Below are positions 1 through 9,646 of a stretch of 64,000 bases of DNA, piece after piece. A program made the translations under genes and the position numbers. How positions within the stretch are numbered: the first letter of the stretch is position 1; the number at the start of each line of letters is the position of its first letter. This stretch comes from Sandarakinorhabdus sp. Its GTDB lineage: Bacteria > Pseudomonadota > Alphaproteobacteria > Sphingomonadales > Sphingomonadaceae. The stretch spans positions 904,442 through 968,441 of the forward strand of contig JAIMKW010000001.1 of NCBI GenBank assembly GCA_020692215.1. Reading direction: 5' to 3'. The notes under the pieces are model-generated. The model was not told where the DNA came from and made no database searches. It was given only the letters and a program-made list of their open reading frames with translations.

Positions 1-1
1 G

Positions 2-673
2 GTGACCGACGCCGACGGCATCTTTGCGATGGTGGAGGCGGTGAAGGCCAAGTGGGGCCGGATCGACATTTTGGTGAACAATGCTGGGATTCTGCGCGAC
101 AAGACCTTCACCAAGATGACGCTGGACGATTTCCGCGCGGTGATCGAAGTGCATCTGATGGGCAGCGTGATCTGCACCAAGGCGGTATGGGATCTGATGC
201 GCGAGCAGGCCTATGGCCGGATCCTGATGACCACATCCTCGACCGGGCTTTACGGCAATTTCGGCCAGGCCAATTATGGCGCGGCGAAGCTGGGCCTGGT
301 GGGGCTGATGAAGACGCTGGCGCTGGAAGGCGCCAAATATAATGTGCGCGTGAACACCATTGCGCCATTGGCCGCAACGCGGATGACAGAAGACCTGATG
401 CCGCCCGAACTGCTGGCCAAGATGGGGCCCGAGACCGTGGCGCCGGCGGCTGTTTACCTTGTGAGCGAGGACGCACCGACCAATGTGGTGCTGAACGCTG
501 GTGGCGGCGGATTTGAGGCCGCCAATGTGACCCTGACAAAGGGCGTTCATGTGGCGCCCGACGCGATGACAGCGGAAACCATCGCGGCGCGGATCGGCGA
601 AATCCGCGACCGGACCGGCGAGACTGTGCCGGACACCGGGGCAGCCCAGGCGCAGGCGGCGCTGGCTGGCTGA
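2..673 (+). CDS. SDR family oxidoreductase, 5'-truncated by window edge
   Basis: This is the C-terminal 223 residues of a short-chain dehydrogenase; the N-terminal Rossmann glycine motif lies upstream of the window. NNAG of the SDR core is visible (about residues 26-29 of the fragment), as are the catalytic serine region (TTSSTG) and the YGAAK Tyr-x-x-x-Lys pair. A tail of about 50 residues follows the Rossmann fold. That tail and the overall sequence resemble the (3R)-hydroxyacyl-CoA dehydrogenase part of MFE-2-type beta-oxidation enzymes, so an acyl-CoA substrate is plausible but inferred. The GTG at position 2 is probably internal rather than the start. The gene is read toward groES, about 240 bases away. 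Confidence 0.85.
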   Translation: MTDADGIFAMVEAVKAKWGRIDILVNNAGILRDKTFTKMTLDDFRAVIEVHLMGSVICTKAVWDLMREQAYGRILMTTSSTGLYGNFGQANYGAAKLGLVGLMKTLALEGAKYNVRVNTIAPLAATRMTEDLMPPELLAKMGPETVAPAAVYLVSEDAPTNVVLNAGGGGFEAANVTLTKGVHVAPDAMTAETIAARIGEIRDRTGETVPDTGAAQAQAALAG

Positions 674-769
674 TTGCGGCCAATTGATTGCGGGCGGCCG
701 GCCTTCGGGCCGGCCTTTGCCCTGTTCGCTTTGGCAGGCTGCAACATAAATTTCATCGTGGCTGTGGTC

Positions 770-798
770 TTGACCGGGTTGTATCGCGACCCTATCTC
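770..798 (+). promoter_or_regulatory. Sigma-70-type promoter of groESL
   Basis: TTGACC at 770-775 and TATCTC at 793-798 are separated by 17 bases. They lie directly upstream of the CIRCE operator, so transcription would begin inside or just before the operator, as expected for an HrcA-repressed housekeeping-sigma promoter. Confidence 0.65.
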
Positions 799-805
799 AG
801 CCCTG

Positions 806-832
806 TTAGCACTCGCTCAGGCAGAGTGCTAA
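806..832 (+). promoter_or_regulatory. CIRCE operator (HrcA binding site)
   Basis: TTAGCACTC (806-814), a 9-base spacer and GAGTGCTAA (824-832) form the exact CIRCE inverted repeat. CIRCE is the operator for the HrcA repressor, which keeps groESL off until heat stress. It lies about 80 bases upstream of the groES start. Confidence 0.97.
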
Positions 833-910
833 ACGCGTTCGGGCGGGATTTCATTGGATATGGCCTGCCCTGGCGCGCTTTCGCAAACTGAAGCGACAAG
901 AGGGACATTC

Positions 911-1198
911 ATGACTTTCACCCCACTGCACGATCGCGTGCTGGTTCGCCGCGTCGAGGCTGAAGAAAAGACAGCCGGCGGCATCATCATTCCGGACAGC
1001 GCCAAGGAAAAGCCGCAGGAAGGCGAAGTTGTCGCCGTTGGCCGTGGTGCCAAGGACGAAGCCGGCGCCCGCATCGAGATGGACGTCAAGGTTGGCGACA
1101 AGATCCTGTTCGGCAAGTGGTCCGGCACCGAAGTCAAGGTCGGCGGCGAAGACCTTATCATCATGAAGGAAAGCGACATTCTGGGCGTGATGGCCTGA
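911..1198 (+). CDS. groES: Co-chaperonin GroES
   Basis: 95-residue GroES (Hsp10), the heptameric lid of the cytoplasmic GroEL folding chamber. The protein begins [14 protein letters not shown] and carries the mobile-loop segment ([18 protein letters not shown]) and the C-terminal ESDILGVMA typical of the family; the length is normal. The ATG at 911 is preceded by an AGAGGGAC ribosome-binding site. The frame is open further upstream, but the extra residues would run through the CIRCE leader and match no GroES. groEL follows 38 bases downstream, forming the standard operon under CIRCE/HrcA control. Confidence 0.97.
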   Translation: MTFTPLHDRVLVRRVEAEEKTAGGIIIPDSAKEKPQEGEVVAVGRGAKDEAGARIEMDVKVGDKILFGKWSGTEVKVGGEDLIIMKESDILGVMA

Positions 1199-1221
1199 GG
1201 CGCTTTTCACTTCATTTCTAA

Positions 1222-2880
<1,659 letters not shown>

Positions 2881-2904
2881 TCCAACCGTCTATCGAGCAA
2901 AAGC

Positions 2905-2935
2905 GGGGCCGGGGGGTAACCTCCGGCCCCTTTTT
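2905..2935 (+). terminator. Rho-independent terminator of groESL
   Basis: GGGGCCGG (2905-2912) pairs with CCGGCCCC (2923-2930), extended inward by G-U and G-C pairs, and is followed by TTTTT at 2931-2935. It starts 25 bases after the groEL stop. Confidence 0.9.
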
Positions 2936-3076
2936 CTTGATGCTCGGCCGGCGATGGTGCGGACCTTGCCTTACCCTTTCTCTCTGCCGCTCTTTGCCTG
3001 CTGCCACTGCGCTGCTAGGGTACAAATGGCACGTCCGGCTGAGGGGACGGGCGTGCCCCACAAACCGGGAGACACC

Positions 3077-5101
3077 ATGATGAAGACCGCACTACTTGCC
3101 GGCTTCGCGCTGCTTGCCTGCGCGCCGGCGATTGCCCAACCCTCTGCCACTGGAGCGAAGATGACCGAGACCCCCCTTATCGAACGCGCAAAGCTGTTCG
3201 GGAACCCGACGCGCGCGCAGGGCCGCCTTTCGCCGGATGGCAAATGGCTGAGCTGGATTGCGCCCAAGGACGGCGTGCTGAATGTGTGGGTGGCGCCTGT
3301 TGGCGCGCCGGAGCAGGGGCGGGTGCTGACCAGGGAAACGAAACGACCGATCCGCCAGCATTTCTGGGCGCCGGACAGCAGCATGATCATGTTCATCAAC
3401 GACGTGGGCGGGAATGAGGATTTTGCCCTGTTCGGTGTGAAGGTTGCAGGCGGCGAACCGGTGAACTTCACGCCGTTCGAGAAGACAACGGCGCAGATCG
3501 TGGGCACGTCGCACATGCACAAGGACCGGGTGCTGGTGGGGCTGAACAACCGGGATCAGCGCTGGCACGATGTGCATTCGCTGGAGCTGGCAACCGGCAA
3601 GCTGACACTGGTGCAACAGAATGACGGCTATGCCGGGTTCATTGCTGATGAGCATCTGAAACTGCGTGTCGCCATTCGCCCCAATGCGGCGGGCGGGCAG
3701 GATTATTTTCGCATCGTGGACGGCAAGATTGCCGGCGAGCCGTTCCTGACGCACGGGCTGGATGACAGCCAGACGACCCAGCCGCTGGGCTTTTCGGCAG
3801 ACGGGAAAGCGCTCTACTGGATCGACAGCCGCGGGCGGGACACGGCAGCGGCCTTTGCAATGGATTTCGAGACCGGCGCGATGACCAGGCTGGCCGAAGA
3901 CCCGCGCGCCGATGTGGATGCCGTGATGATCCACCCGACCAGCGGCGTGGTGCAGGCGGTGGCAGCCAATTATCTGACGCAGGAATGGACCGTGCTGGAC
4001 CCTTCGATCGCGGGGGATCTGGCGGTGCTGGACAAGGAACTGGGCCATTGGGTGATCACATCGCGCACCGATGCCGATGACCGCTGGGTGGTTGCGACCA
4101 CCGGTTCCACCGCCCCCACCACTGCCTATATCTATGATCGCGCATCGAAATCGCTAGCCAAGCTGTTTGATACCCGGCCCGAACTGGCAGGGGCGCCGCT
4201 TGCCAGGATGCAGCCGGTGGAGATCAAATCCCGCGATGGCAAGACACTTGTGAGCTACCTGACGCTGCCGCCTTCGGCTGGCAAAAAGCCGGCGAAGCCG
4301 CTGCCGATGGTGCTGCTGGTGCATGGCGGGCCCTGGGCGCGCGATACCTATGGTTTTGATTCGGAAGCGCAGCTGCTTTCGAACCGGGGCTATGTTGTGC
4401 TGCAGGTGAACTTCCGCGGCTCCACCGGGTTCGGCAAGGGCTTCATCAATGCAGGGAACGGCGCCTGGGGCCGGGAAATGCACGATGACCTGCTGGACGC
4501 GGTGAACTGGGCGGTGGCGCAAGGCTATGCCGACCCGAAGAAGGTGGCCATCATGGGGGGCTCCTATGGCGGCTATGCGACGCTGGCGGGGCTGACCTTC
4601 ACGCCCGAGGTGTTTGCGTGCGGTGTGGATATCGTGGGGCCATCGAACCTGGAAACGCTGCTATCCACCGTGCCGCCCTATTGGGAAAGCTTCCGGAAGC
4701 AGCTGATCCAGCGGATGGGCGACCCGGACACCGAGGAGGGGCGCAAGTGGCTGAAGGAGCGCTCGCCGCTGACCTATGCCGACCGGATCGTGAAGCCGCT
4801 GCTGATCGGGCAGGGGGCGAACGACCCGCGTGTGAAGCAGGCGGAGAGCGACCAGATCGTGGCTGCCATGCAGGCGAAGAATATCCCTGTCACCTATGTG
4901 CTGTTCCCGGATGAGGGGCATGGTTTTGCCCGGCCGGTCAACAATATCGCCTTCATGGCGGTGACGGAGAATTTCCTGAGCCAGTGCCTTGGCGGGCGGG
5001 CCGAGCCGATCGGCGGCACGGTAGCGGACTCCACCGCGCAAGTGCCGCATGGCGCGGAGTTTGCGCCGGGGCTAAAGGATGCCATGTCGCGGGCGAAATA
5101 A
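3077..5101 (+). CDS. Secreted S9 family prolyl oligopeptidase-like peptidase
   Basis: 674-residue serine peptidase of family S9. Residues 1-21 (MMKTALLAGFALLACAPAIAQ) form a signal peptide, so it should act in the periplasm. A beta-propeller-like region (about 45-400) precedes an alpha/beta-hydrolase domain. The nucleophile is Ser496 in MGGSYGGYA, with the acid in GANDPRV and the base in DEGHGF. The oxyanion-region motif VHGGPWARD is also present. The start was chosen at the tandem ATGs (3077/3080) after GGGAGACACC; the longer open frame to 2954 would bury the signal peptide. Family members cleave short oligopeptides or act as dipeptidyl or acylaminoacyl peptidases; the exact specificity cannot be read here. 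It is followed by a GC-rich hairpin. Confidence 0.9.
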   Translation: MMKTALLAGFALLACAPAIAQPSATGAKMTETPLIERAKLFGNPTRAQGRLSPDGKWLSWIAPKDGVLNVWVAPVGAPEQGRVLTRETKRPIRQHFWAPDSSMIMFINDVGGNEDFALFGVKVAGGEPVNFTPFEKTTAQIVGTSHMHKDRVLVGLNNRDQRWHDVHSLELATGKLTLVQQNDGYAGFIADEHLKLRVAIRPNAAGGQDYFRIVDGKIAGEPFLTHGLDDSQTTQPLGFSADGKALYWIDSRGRDTAAAFAMDFETGAMTRLAEDPRADVDAVMIHPTSGVVQAVAANYLTQEWTVLDPSIAGDLAVLDKELGHWVITSRTDADDRWVVATTGSTAPTTAYIYDRASKSLAKLFDTRPELAGAPLARMQPVEIKSRDGKTLVSYLTLPPSAGKKPAKPLPMVLLVHGGPWARDTYGFDSEAQLLSNRGYVVLQVNFRGSTGFGKGFINAGNGAWGREMHDDLLDAVNWAVAQGYADPKKVAIMGGSYGGYATLAGLTFTPEVFACGVDIVGPSNLETLLSTVPPYWESFRKQLIQRMGDPDTEEGRKWLKERSPLTYADRIVKPLLIGQGANDPRVKQAESDQIVAAMQAKNIPVTYVLFPDEGHGFARPVNNIAFMAVTENFLSQCLGGRAEPIGGTVADSTAQVPHGAEFAPGLKDAMSRAK

Positions 5102-5123
5102 GCAGGGCTAATCCTGTGGACTG

Positions 5124-5148
5124 GCGGAGGGGCCTTGTGCCCCTCCGC
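5124..5148 (+). terminator. GC-rich hairpin after the S9 peptidase gene
   Basis: GCGGAGGGGC (5124-5133) pairs perfectly with GCCCCTCCGC (5139-5148) around a five-base loop. There is no T-run, so it may be a weak terminator or an mRNA 3'-end stabiliser rather than a classical terminator. Confidence 0.5.
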
Positions 5149-5177
5149 TGCCAGGTGCCCGCCGGAGGATAACTGGA

Positions 5178-5708
5178 GTGGTGTTGGTCGTGAAGGCTTT
5201 GGCCCTGGGCGTTGCGCTGGCGCTTACTGCGCCTGCCTTTGCGCAGATGGACCAGCCTGCCTGTGCGCGGGTTTCCGACAGGAATCTGCCGGCCGATCTG
5301 GACGGCTGGAACAAGCCGGCGCTGCGGGTGATGGCCGGCTCGCGCGGGTCTTCCGCGGTGCCGACCGTTGCGCTTGCGCGGCGCGCCACGGTGATTCTGC
5401 AACCCGCGGCTGCTGTTTCGTTCGTGGTGCCGCCCGAACAGGTGCGGGCAGCCGAGGCGTCGCATGCCGGGCTGCTGGCGTTCCGGGTGCCGCAGGCAGG
5501 CACCTATCGTGTTTCGGCTTCAAAGCCGGTGTGGATCGATGTGCTGGATGGAGACAAGGCCTTGAAGCCGGCTGCGTTCGGGCGCTTGGCACCCTGCACC
5601 AGCATCCGCAAGGTGTTGGAGTTCGATCTGGCACCGGGGCGCTACACGGTTCAGATCAGCGGCAACGCAGGCCCCAATGTGGAACTGATGATCAGCCTGA
5701 AGCCCTGA
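5178..5708 (+). CDS. Exported protein of unknown function
   Basis: 176-residue protein that I do not assign to a known family. The N-terminus (VVKALALGVALALTAPAFAQ) is a clear Sec signal peptide with cleavage after AFAQ. The mature part is rich in Val, Ala and beta-prone stretches and has only two cysteines (about positions 30 and 140), which could form one disulfide in the periplasm. The GTG at 5178 lies 8 bases after a GGAGGA ribosome-binding site; GTG codons at 5181 and 5190 are alternatives that keep the signal peptide. It probably folds as a small beta-sandwich. The neighbours give no functional clue. Confidence 0.75.
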   Translation: MVLVVKALALGVALALTAPAFAQMDQPACARVSDRNLPADLDGWNKPALRVMAGSRGSSAVPTVALARRATVILQPAAAVSFVVPPEQVRAAEASHAGLLAFRVPQAGTYRVSASKPVWIDVLDGDKALKPAAFGRLAPCTSIRKVLEFDLAPGRYTVQISGNAGPNVELMISLKP

Positions 5709-5754
5709 GGGCCGGACAAAAGGCTTATACGGCGACGGCGTTGCGATCTGTACC

Positions 5755-5798
5755 GGGGGATGCACTGGGGGATACACCAAGGGGATGCACCGGGGGGG
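5755..5798 (+). repeat. Short degenerate G-rich tandem repeat before the DUF3147 gene
   Basis: Three imperfect 11-14 base units, GGGGGATGCACT, GGGGGATACACCAA and GGGGATGCACC, run head to tail into a G-tract. Each carries Shine-Dalgarno-like purines. The array ends about 12 bases before the ATG at 5810. Confidence 0.6.
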
Positions 5799-5809
5799 GA
5801 GTTGAGACC

Positions 5810-6160
5810 ATGCTGTTTATGATCACGCGCGCGCTGCTTTCCGGGGCGATCATTGCCATTGCTTCGGAAGCGTCGCGCCGCTGGCCATCAGTTGGCGGGC
5901 TTATCGTTTCCCTGCCGCTGATTTCCATCCTGACATTCCTGTGGCTGTGGCTGGAAACGCGGGATGTGGAACGGATCGCGCAGCTTTCGCAAAGCACCTT
6001 CTGGTTCCTGCTGCCATCGCTGCCGATGTTCCTGATCCTGCCGGCGCTGCTGCGGGGCGGGGTGGGCTTCTGGGCGGCGATGGGCCTTGCCGTGGGGATC
6101 ACGGCGCTGCTGTATCTGGGGTTCTTCTGGCTGGCGCCGAAGGTCGGGATTGGGCTTTAG
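5810..6160 (+). CDS. DUF3147 family inner-membrane protein
   Basis: 116-residue very hydrophobic protein with about four membrane segments: residues 4-20, a central pair around 28-70 (GGLIVSLPLISILTFLWLWL) and two near the C-terminus (FWAAMGLAVGITALLYLGFF). It matches the small DUF3147 family of unknown function by length and by the PSVGGLIVSLPL segment. The ATG at 5810 lies behind a G-rich tract that can serve as ribosome-binding site; a longer open frame overlapping the previous gene is out of its codon context. Function unknown. Confidence 0.75.
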   Translation: MLFMITRALLSGAIIAIASEASRRWPSVGGLIVSLPLISILTFLWLWLETRDVERIAQLSQSTFWFLLPSLPMFLILPALLRGGVGFWAAMGLAVGITALLYLGFFWLAPKVGIGL

Positions 6161-6197
6161 GTTGGTGGAATGGAGAAGGCATAGAAGCCTCCGGCGG

Positions 6198-6225
6198 GCA
6201 GGGGTCTGTGACCCCTGCACCCCTT
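6198..6225 (+). terminator. Terminator-like hairpin between convergent genes
   Basis: GCAGGGGTC (6198-6206), a TGT loop and GACCCCTGC (6210-6218) form a perfect 9-base stem, followed by CCCTTT. It sits between the rightward DUF3147 gene and the leftward CPBP gene and could serve both. The rest of 6161-6381 shows nothing else. Confidence 0.55.
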
Positions 6226-6381
6226 TGGTTGGTTCTGTTGGGGTGGCTGGGTTGAGGGCCTGACGTCTGCTGTGGAGCCCTCTGCGGACCGTCTTTTGTC
6301 AGAAATCGCATCAGGCGGAAGCGGATGTGAGTCGTTACCGTGGCAAAGCCAATCGGTCTTTGGCGATTTTGCGGCGTCAAT

Positions 6382-7299
6382 TCACTGCATCGTGCTGGTG
6401 TTCGCTGCGAAAAGGCGAAAGGGCCCTTTGGGCCATAACAACAGAAGCAGCGTGGCCACAGCCAGCATGCCGATCGTCAGGATACTGCTTTCCGGTCCAG
6501 CGGGGCCGCCGGTAAGAAAATCCGGGCCAGACGGCGCAAGGTGCACAAGCAAGGCCGGCAGCTCTAGATCGAACCCGGTGATCGGCACGGCAAAGCCGAC
6601 GCCTGCGAACCAGTTCCAGCCGCCATGCCAGCCCATTACACCCCAGATGCTGCCTGCACGCCAGGCCCAGGAGCAAGCGAACAGTCCGAACATGAACGCC
6701 ATGACGATTTCGCGAACCGGCTGGTGCGGCGAGAAGTGGAGAAATGTGAAAGCGGACGAGCTAGCGATGAACCCCGCCGTCAGGTTCCAGCGGCGCGTCG
6801 CCGTTGAAAGCAACCAGCCACGGAAGATGAACTCCTCCACGCCCGATTGAAAAACAAAGCAGGCAAGCAGAATTGCAATCCAGAGCAGCGATGCAGGCGA
6901 GGCAAAGGCGGGAAGGACATCCTTGCTGACATAGCCCCCGGCGAGCCAGATCGAAATGACCGCCAGAGCCATCATTCCAACCCCTGTAGCCAGTCCTGTC
7001 AAATGCTTGCGCAGCCGATGCGGGCCGGTCAAACCCAAGGTCGCCAAGCTGCGGCGCTCGACGAACCGGAACCAGGCCCAGACTGCGGCTCCCATCGCGC
7101 CAAATGGCAGCAGCAGGAGCAGGCAAAACCCGAACGCGGACAGTGGCTGCCCCTTTGCGTCGACCAAGCCGATCCATTCGAGGCCAAAATCGACCGGGGT
7201 GCTGGAGAAAGCGACCAGCAAGATGCAGACAATTGGCGATAGCCAGGCCCAGGGAAGCCAGCCGCGATGCGGCTCCGGCGAGAAGATCGTCTGGGTCAT
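6382..7299 (-). CDS. CPBP family intramembrane metalloprotease
   Basis: 305-residue polytopic membrane protein of the CPBP (CAAX protease / bacteriocin-processing) family. All conserved motifs are present: EExxxR at E155-E156 to R160 (EEFIFRGW), FxxxH at F185-H188 and HxxxN at H225-N229. The first Glu and the two His are the expected zinc or catalytic ligands of the ABI domain. Membrane segments are seen at about 20-35, 55-78, 105-120, 138-152, 195-213 and 280-295. The substrate is unknown: family members process prenylated or peptide substrates or mediate bacteriocin immunity. It lies 30 bases downstream of the AraC gene on the same strand, so the two are probably co-transcribed. Confidence 0.88.
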   Translation of the reverse strand: MTQTIFSPEPHRGWLPWAWLSPIVCILLVAFSSTPVDFGLEWIGLVDAKGQPLSAFGFCLLLLLPFGAMGAAVWAWFRFVERRSLATLGLTGPHRLRKHLTGLATGVGMMALAVISIWLAGGYVSKDVLPAFASPASLLWIAILLACFVFQSGVEEFIFRGWLLSTATRRWNLTAGFIASSSAFTFLHFSPHQPVREIVMAFMFGLFACSWAWRAGSIWGVMGWHGGWNWFAGVGFAVPITGFDLELPALLVHLAPSGPDFLTGGPAGPESSILTIGMLAVATLLLLLWPKGPFRLFAANTSTMQ

Positions 7300-7329
7300 T
7301 CTGCCCCGGTAGCCCGCAGTTGCAGCACA

Positions 7330-8145
7330 TTATAGGATGATTGTGCGCAGCTGCTCGGGGCGGTGCCAAGCCGACGGCGTGATCCCAAAAGTGCGTTTGA
7401 AAATTCGGCCAAAGTGGCTTTGGTCCGCAAATCCGGCCTCGTGCGCAGCCGCGGCCATTGAAAGCCCGTTGCGCAGCAGCTGTCTGGCACGCTCAAGTCT
7501 GCGGCATTGCAGATAGCGATAGGGGCTCGTCCCCAACAGCGCGCGGAAATCGCGCGAAAGCTGCCAGCGGTCATATCCGGCAATTCCTTCCAGCTGTTCC
7601 AGGCTTGTCCCGGGTTCTGGAACGCTGTCGAGGAATTCGCGGACGCGCATGACAGCTTCACGATTGACAGTCCGCTTGGTCGGCGAGCCGCCATCGCATC
7701 GTTGCATGGCGCAAACGAGCTGCTGAAGTGCGTCCTGATAGCCGAACGGCTCATTCTCGGCAGAGCACATTGCAATCAGGCGAAGCGCCGAACTGACCAG
7801 ATCGGAGTCGGTTGAAACCCCTTCGGCCAGAAATGGCAGCGCAGCTCCGCCGATCACGGTCTGGACATGGGCAGGCGGCAAATAGGCCGCCCGGTAGGAA
7901 AAGCCGGTTTCGTCGCAGCAATATCCATCGTGCACTTCGTCTGGATGCAGGATGATCGCTTGGCCGGGCAGCGACCGCCACCGGTCGCCGCGGTAGTTGA
8001 ACGACTGGATCCCGGCCGTGGTCACTGCGATAGTATAGGTATCGTGGCGATGCGGCGAAAACGCACCTCCACGAAGCTCCACTTCAATCAGCTCAACCTT
8101 TGAACGATGCAGATCGTTATCCTCAATGTCTGAATTGGACAGCAT
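7330..8145 (-). CDS. AraC family transcriptional regulator
   Basis: 271-residue regulator. An N-terminal cupin-like sensor (AraC_binding type, with SPHRHDTYTIAVTTAG around residue 30) is followed by a C-terminal double helix-turn-helix. The second HTH is marked by AAAAHEAGFADQSHFGRIFK and by the family signature ending FGITPSAWH. It probably binds DNA as a dimer in response to a small molecule; the ligand is unknown. The ATG at 8145 gives a normal N-terminus; a TTG at 8166 in the same frame would add seven residues. It heads a probable two-gene transcript with the CPBP protease 30 bases downstream. The 169 bases upstream (8146-8314) separate it from the M20 gene and should contain its promoter. 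Confidence 0.88.
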   Translation of the reverse strand: MLSNSDIEDNDLHRSKVELIEVELRGGAFSPHRHDTYTIAVTTAGIQSFNYRGDRWRSLPGQAIILHPDEVHDGYCCDETGFSYRAAYLPPAHVQTVIGGAALPFLAEGVSTDSDLVSSALRLIAMCSAENEPFGYQDALQQLVCAMQRCDGGSPTKRTVNREAVMRVREFLDSVPEPGTSLEQLEGIAGYDRWQLSRDFRALLGTSPYRYLQCRRLERARQLLRNGLSMAAAAHEAGFADQSHFGRIFKRTFGITPSAWHRPEQLRTIIL

Positions 8146-8314
8146 ACATTGGATTTTCAGTCGCAACCGATCGTGAGGATCCTGTCAATCCGGCACCAAC
8201 CTTTGGTGGCTTTGACAACTCGCTCACATCTTTAGACCCGATTGAGGATAAGCATCTCAAGATTTGGGCATAGGATACGAACCCCTGACCGCCGGAGGCC
8301 CCTATCTTCTCAAC

Positions 8315-9508
8315 TCAGGCCCCGAAGCCCTCCGCCAGGAAGCGTTCGGCCAGCGCTGCGTGGACGGCTGCGCCCTTTGCCATGACGGTTTCATCGAGCA
8401 CCATGCGGTTGGAATGGAGGGCGCAGCAGGAGCGCCAGTCGCTGCCTTCGTGGCTGGCGCCCAGGAAGAACATGGCGCCGGGGACTTTTTCCAGCACGTA
8501 GGAGAAATCTTCTGCGCCCATGACGGGGCTGGCCATGGTGATCCAGGCTTCGTCGCCGAGCAGGGTTTTGATGGTGCGTTCGCCGAATGCGACGGCGTCT
8601 GCGTTGCAGACGGTGACGGGGAAGCCTTCGGTGAACTCGACGGTGGCGGTGGCACCGTGGGCGGTGGCGATGTTTTCGGCGAGGCGTTTGAGGTTCGCCT
8701 GGATCTCGGTGCGGGTGCGCGGCGAAAGGGTGCGGATGGTGCCGTAGATCATCGCGGTTTCGGGGATCACGTTATCGGTGCTGCCGGCCTGGATCTGGCC
8801 GATGGTGACGACGGCCGGATCGGCGATGGAGACGGTGCGGGTGACGACCTGCTGGATGCCCATGACGATGGCGCAGGCCGTGGGGACGGGATCGCAGGCA
8901 TCGTGCGGCATGGAGGCGTGGCCGCCGCGGCCGTGCACGGTGATGCGGATCTTGTCGGCGCTGGCAAGCAGCGGGCCGGCCTTGCCCGAGATGACGCCGT
9001 GGGGGGCGTTGGGCATGACATGGAGGGCGAAGGCGGCATCGGGCAGGGGATCGATCAGGCCATCTTCCAGCATGTGGCGGGCGCCGTGATGGCCTTCCTC
9101 GCCGGGCTGGAACATGAACTGGACGCTGCCGGCGAGCTTTTCGCGGCGCGCGCAGAGGATGCGGGCTGCGCCGACGAGCATGGCGACGTGGCTGTCGTGG
9201 CCGCAGGCGTGCATGGCGCCCGGGGTGCGGGAGGCGAAGGGGAGGCCGGTGTTTTCGTCCATGGGGAGCGCGTCTGAATCGCCGCGCAAGAGGACGGTGC
9301 GGCCGTTTGCGCCGCCGCGGAGCGTTGCGACAAGGCCGGTGGTGGATTTGCCTTCGCGCCATTCCAGCGGGAGGCCGGCGAGCGCGGCGCGGATCTTTGC
9401 GGCGGTTTTGGGGTTGTGGAGGCCGAGTTCGGGTTCTTCGTGGATGGACCGGCGCAGCGTGACGAGATCGGGCAGGAGGGTTTCGGCGTCTGCGAGCGAT
9501 GCTGTCAT
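8315..9508 (-). CDS. M20 family metallo-amidohydrolase (N-acyl amino acid / hippurate hydrolase type)
   Basis: 397-residue zinc amidohydrolase of family M20D. It removes acyl groups from N-acylated amino acids or related amides in the cytoplasm. Metal-binding motifs are visible: ACGHDSHVAML (about 100-110), GEEGHHGA with the catalytic Glu pair (about 136-143), HVMPNAPHGV and, near the C-terminus, MGAEDFSYVLEKVPG. The dimerisation (lid) domain starts near GRGGHASMPH. No signal peptide is seen. It is divergent from the AGCS symporter gene (139 bases apart), so uptake and hydrolysis of amino acid derivatives may be linked, which is an inference from position only. Confidence 0.9.
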   Translation of the reverse strand: MTASLADAETLLPDLVTLRRSIHEEPELGLHNPKTAAKIRAALAGLPLEWREGKSTTGLVATLRGGANGRTVLLRGDSDALPMDENTGLPFASRTPGAMHACGHDSHVAMLVGAARILCARREKLAGSVQFMFQPGEEGHHGARHMLEDGLIDPLPDAAFALHVMPNAPHGVISGKAGPLLASADKIRITVHGRGGHASMPHDACDPVPTACAIVMGIQQVVTRTVSIADPAVVTIGQIQAGSTDNVIPETAMIYGTIRTLSPRTRTEIQANLKRLAENIATAHGATATVEFTEGFPVTVCNADAVAFGERTIKTLLGDEAWITMASPVMGAEDFSYVLEKVPGAMFFLGASHEGSDWRSCCALHSNRMVLDETVMAKGAAVHAALAERFLAEGFGA

Positions 9509-9646
9509 GGCTGGTCCTTCGTGCAGGGGATTTTCAGCAGACTAGGCGTTTGGAGCGGGCGGGGAAAGGGCGGATGGATGGACATTGGCGGCGCAGCCAC
9601 TATCGCTGGGCGCACACAGGAACATTGCACAGGAGCGCGCAACGGG

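Noticed and set aside
8264-9277. 337-residue open frame antisense to the M20 amidohydrolase
   Set aside because: Gly/Asp/Ala-rich shadow frame; the minus-strand enzyme has all metal-binding motifs.
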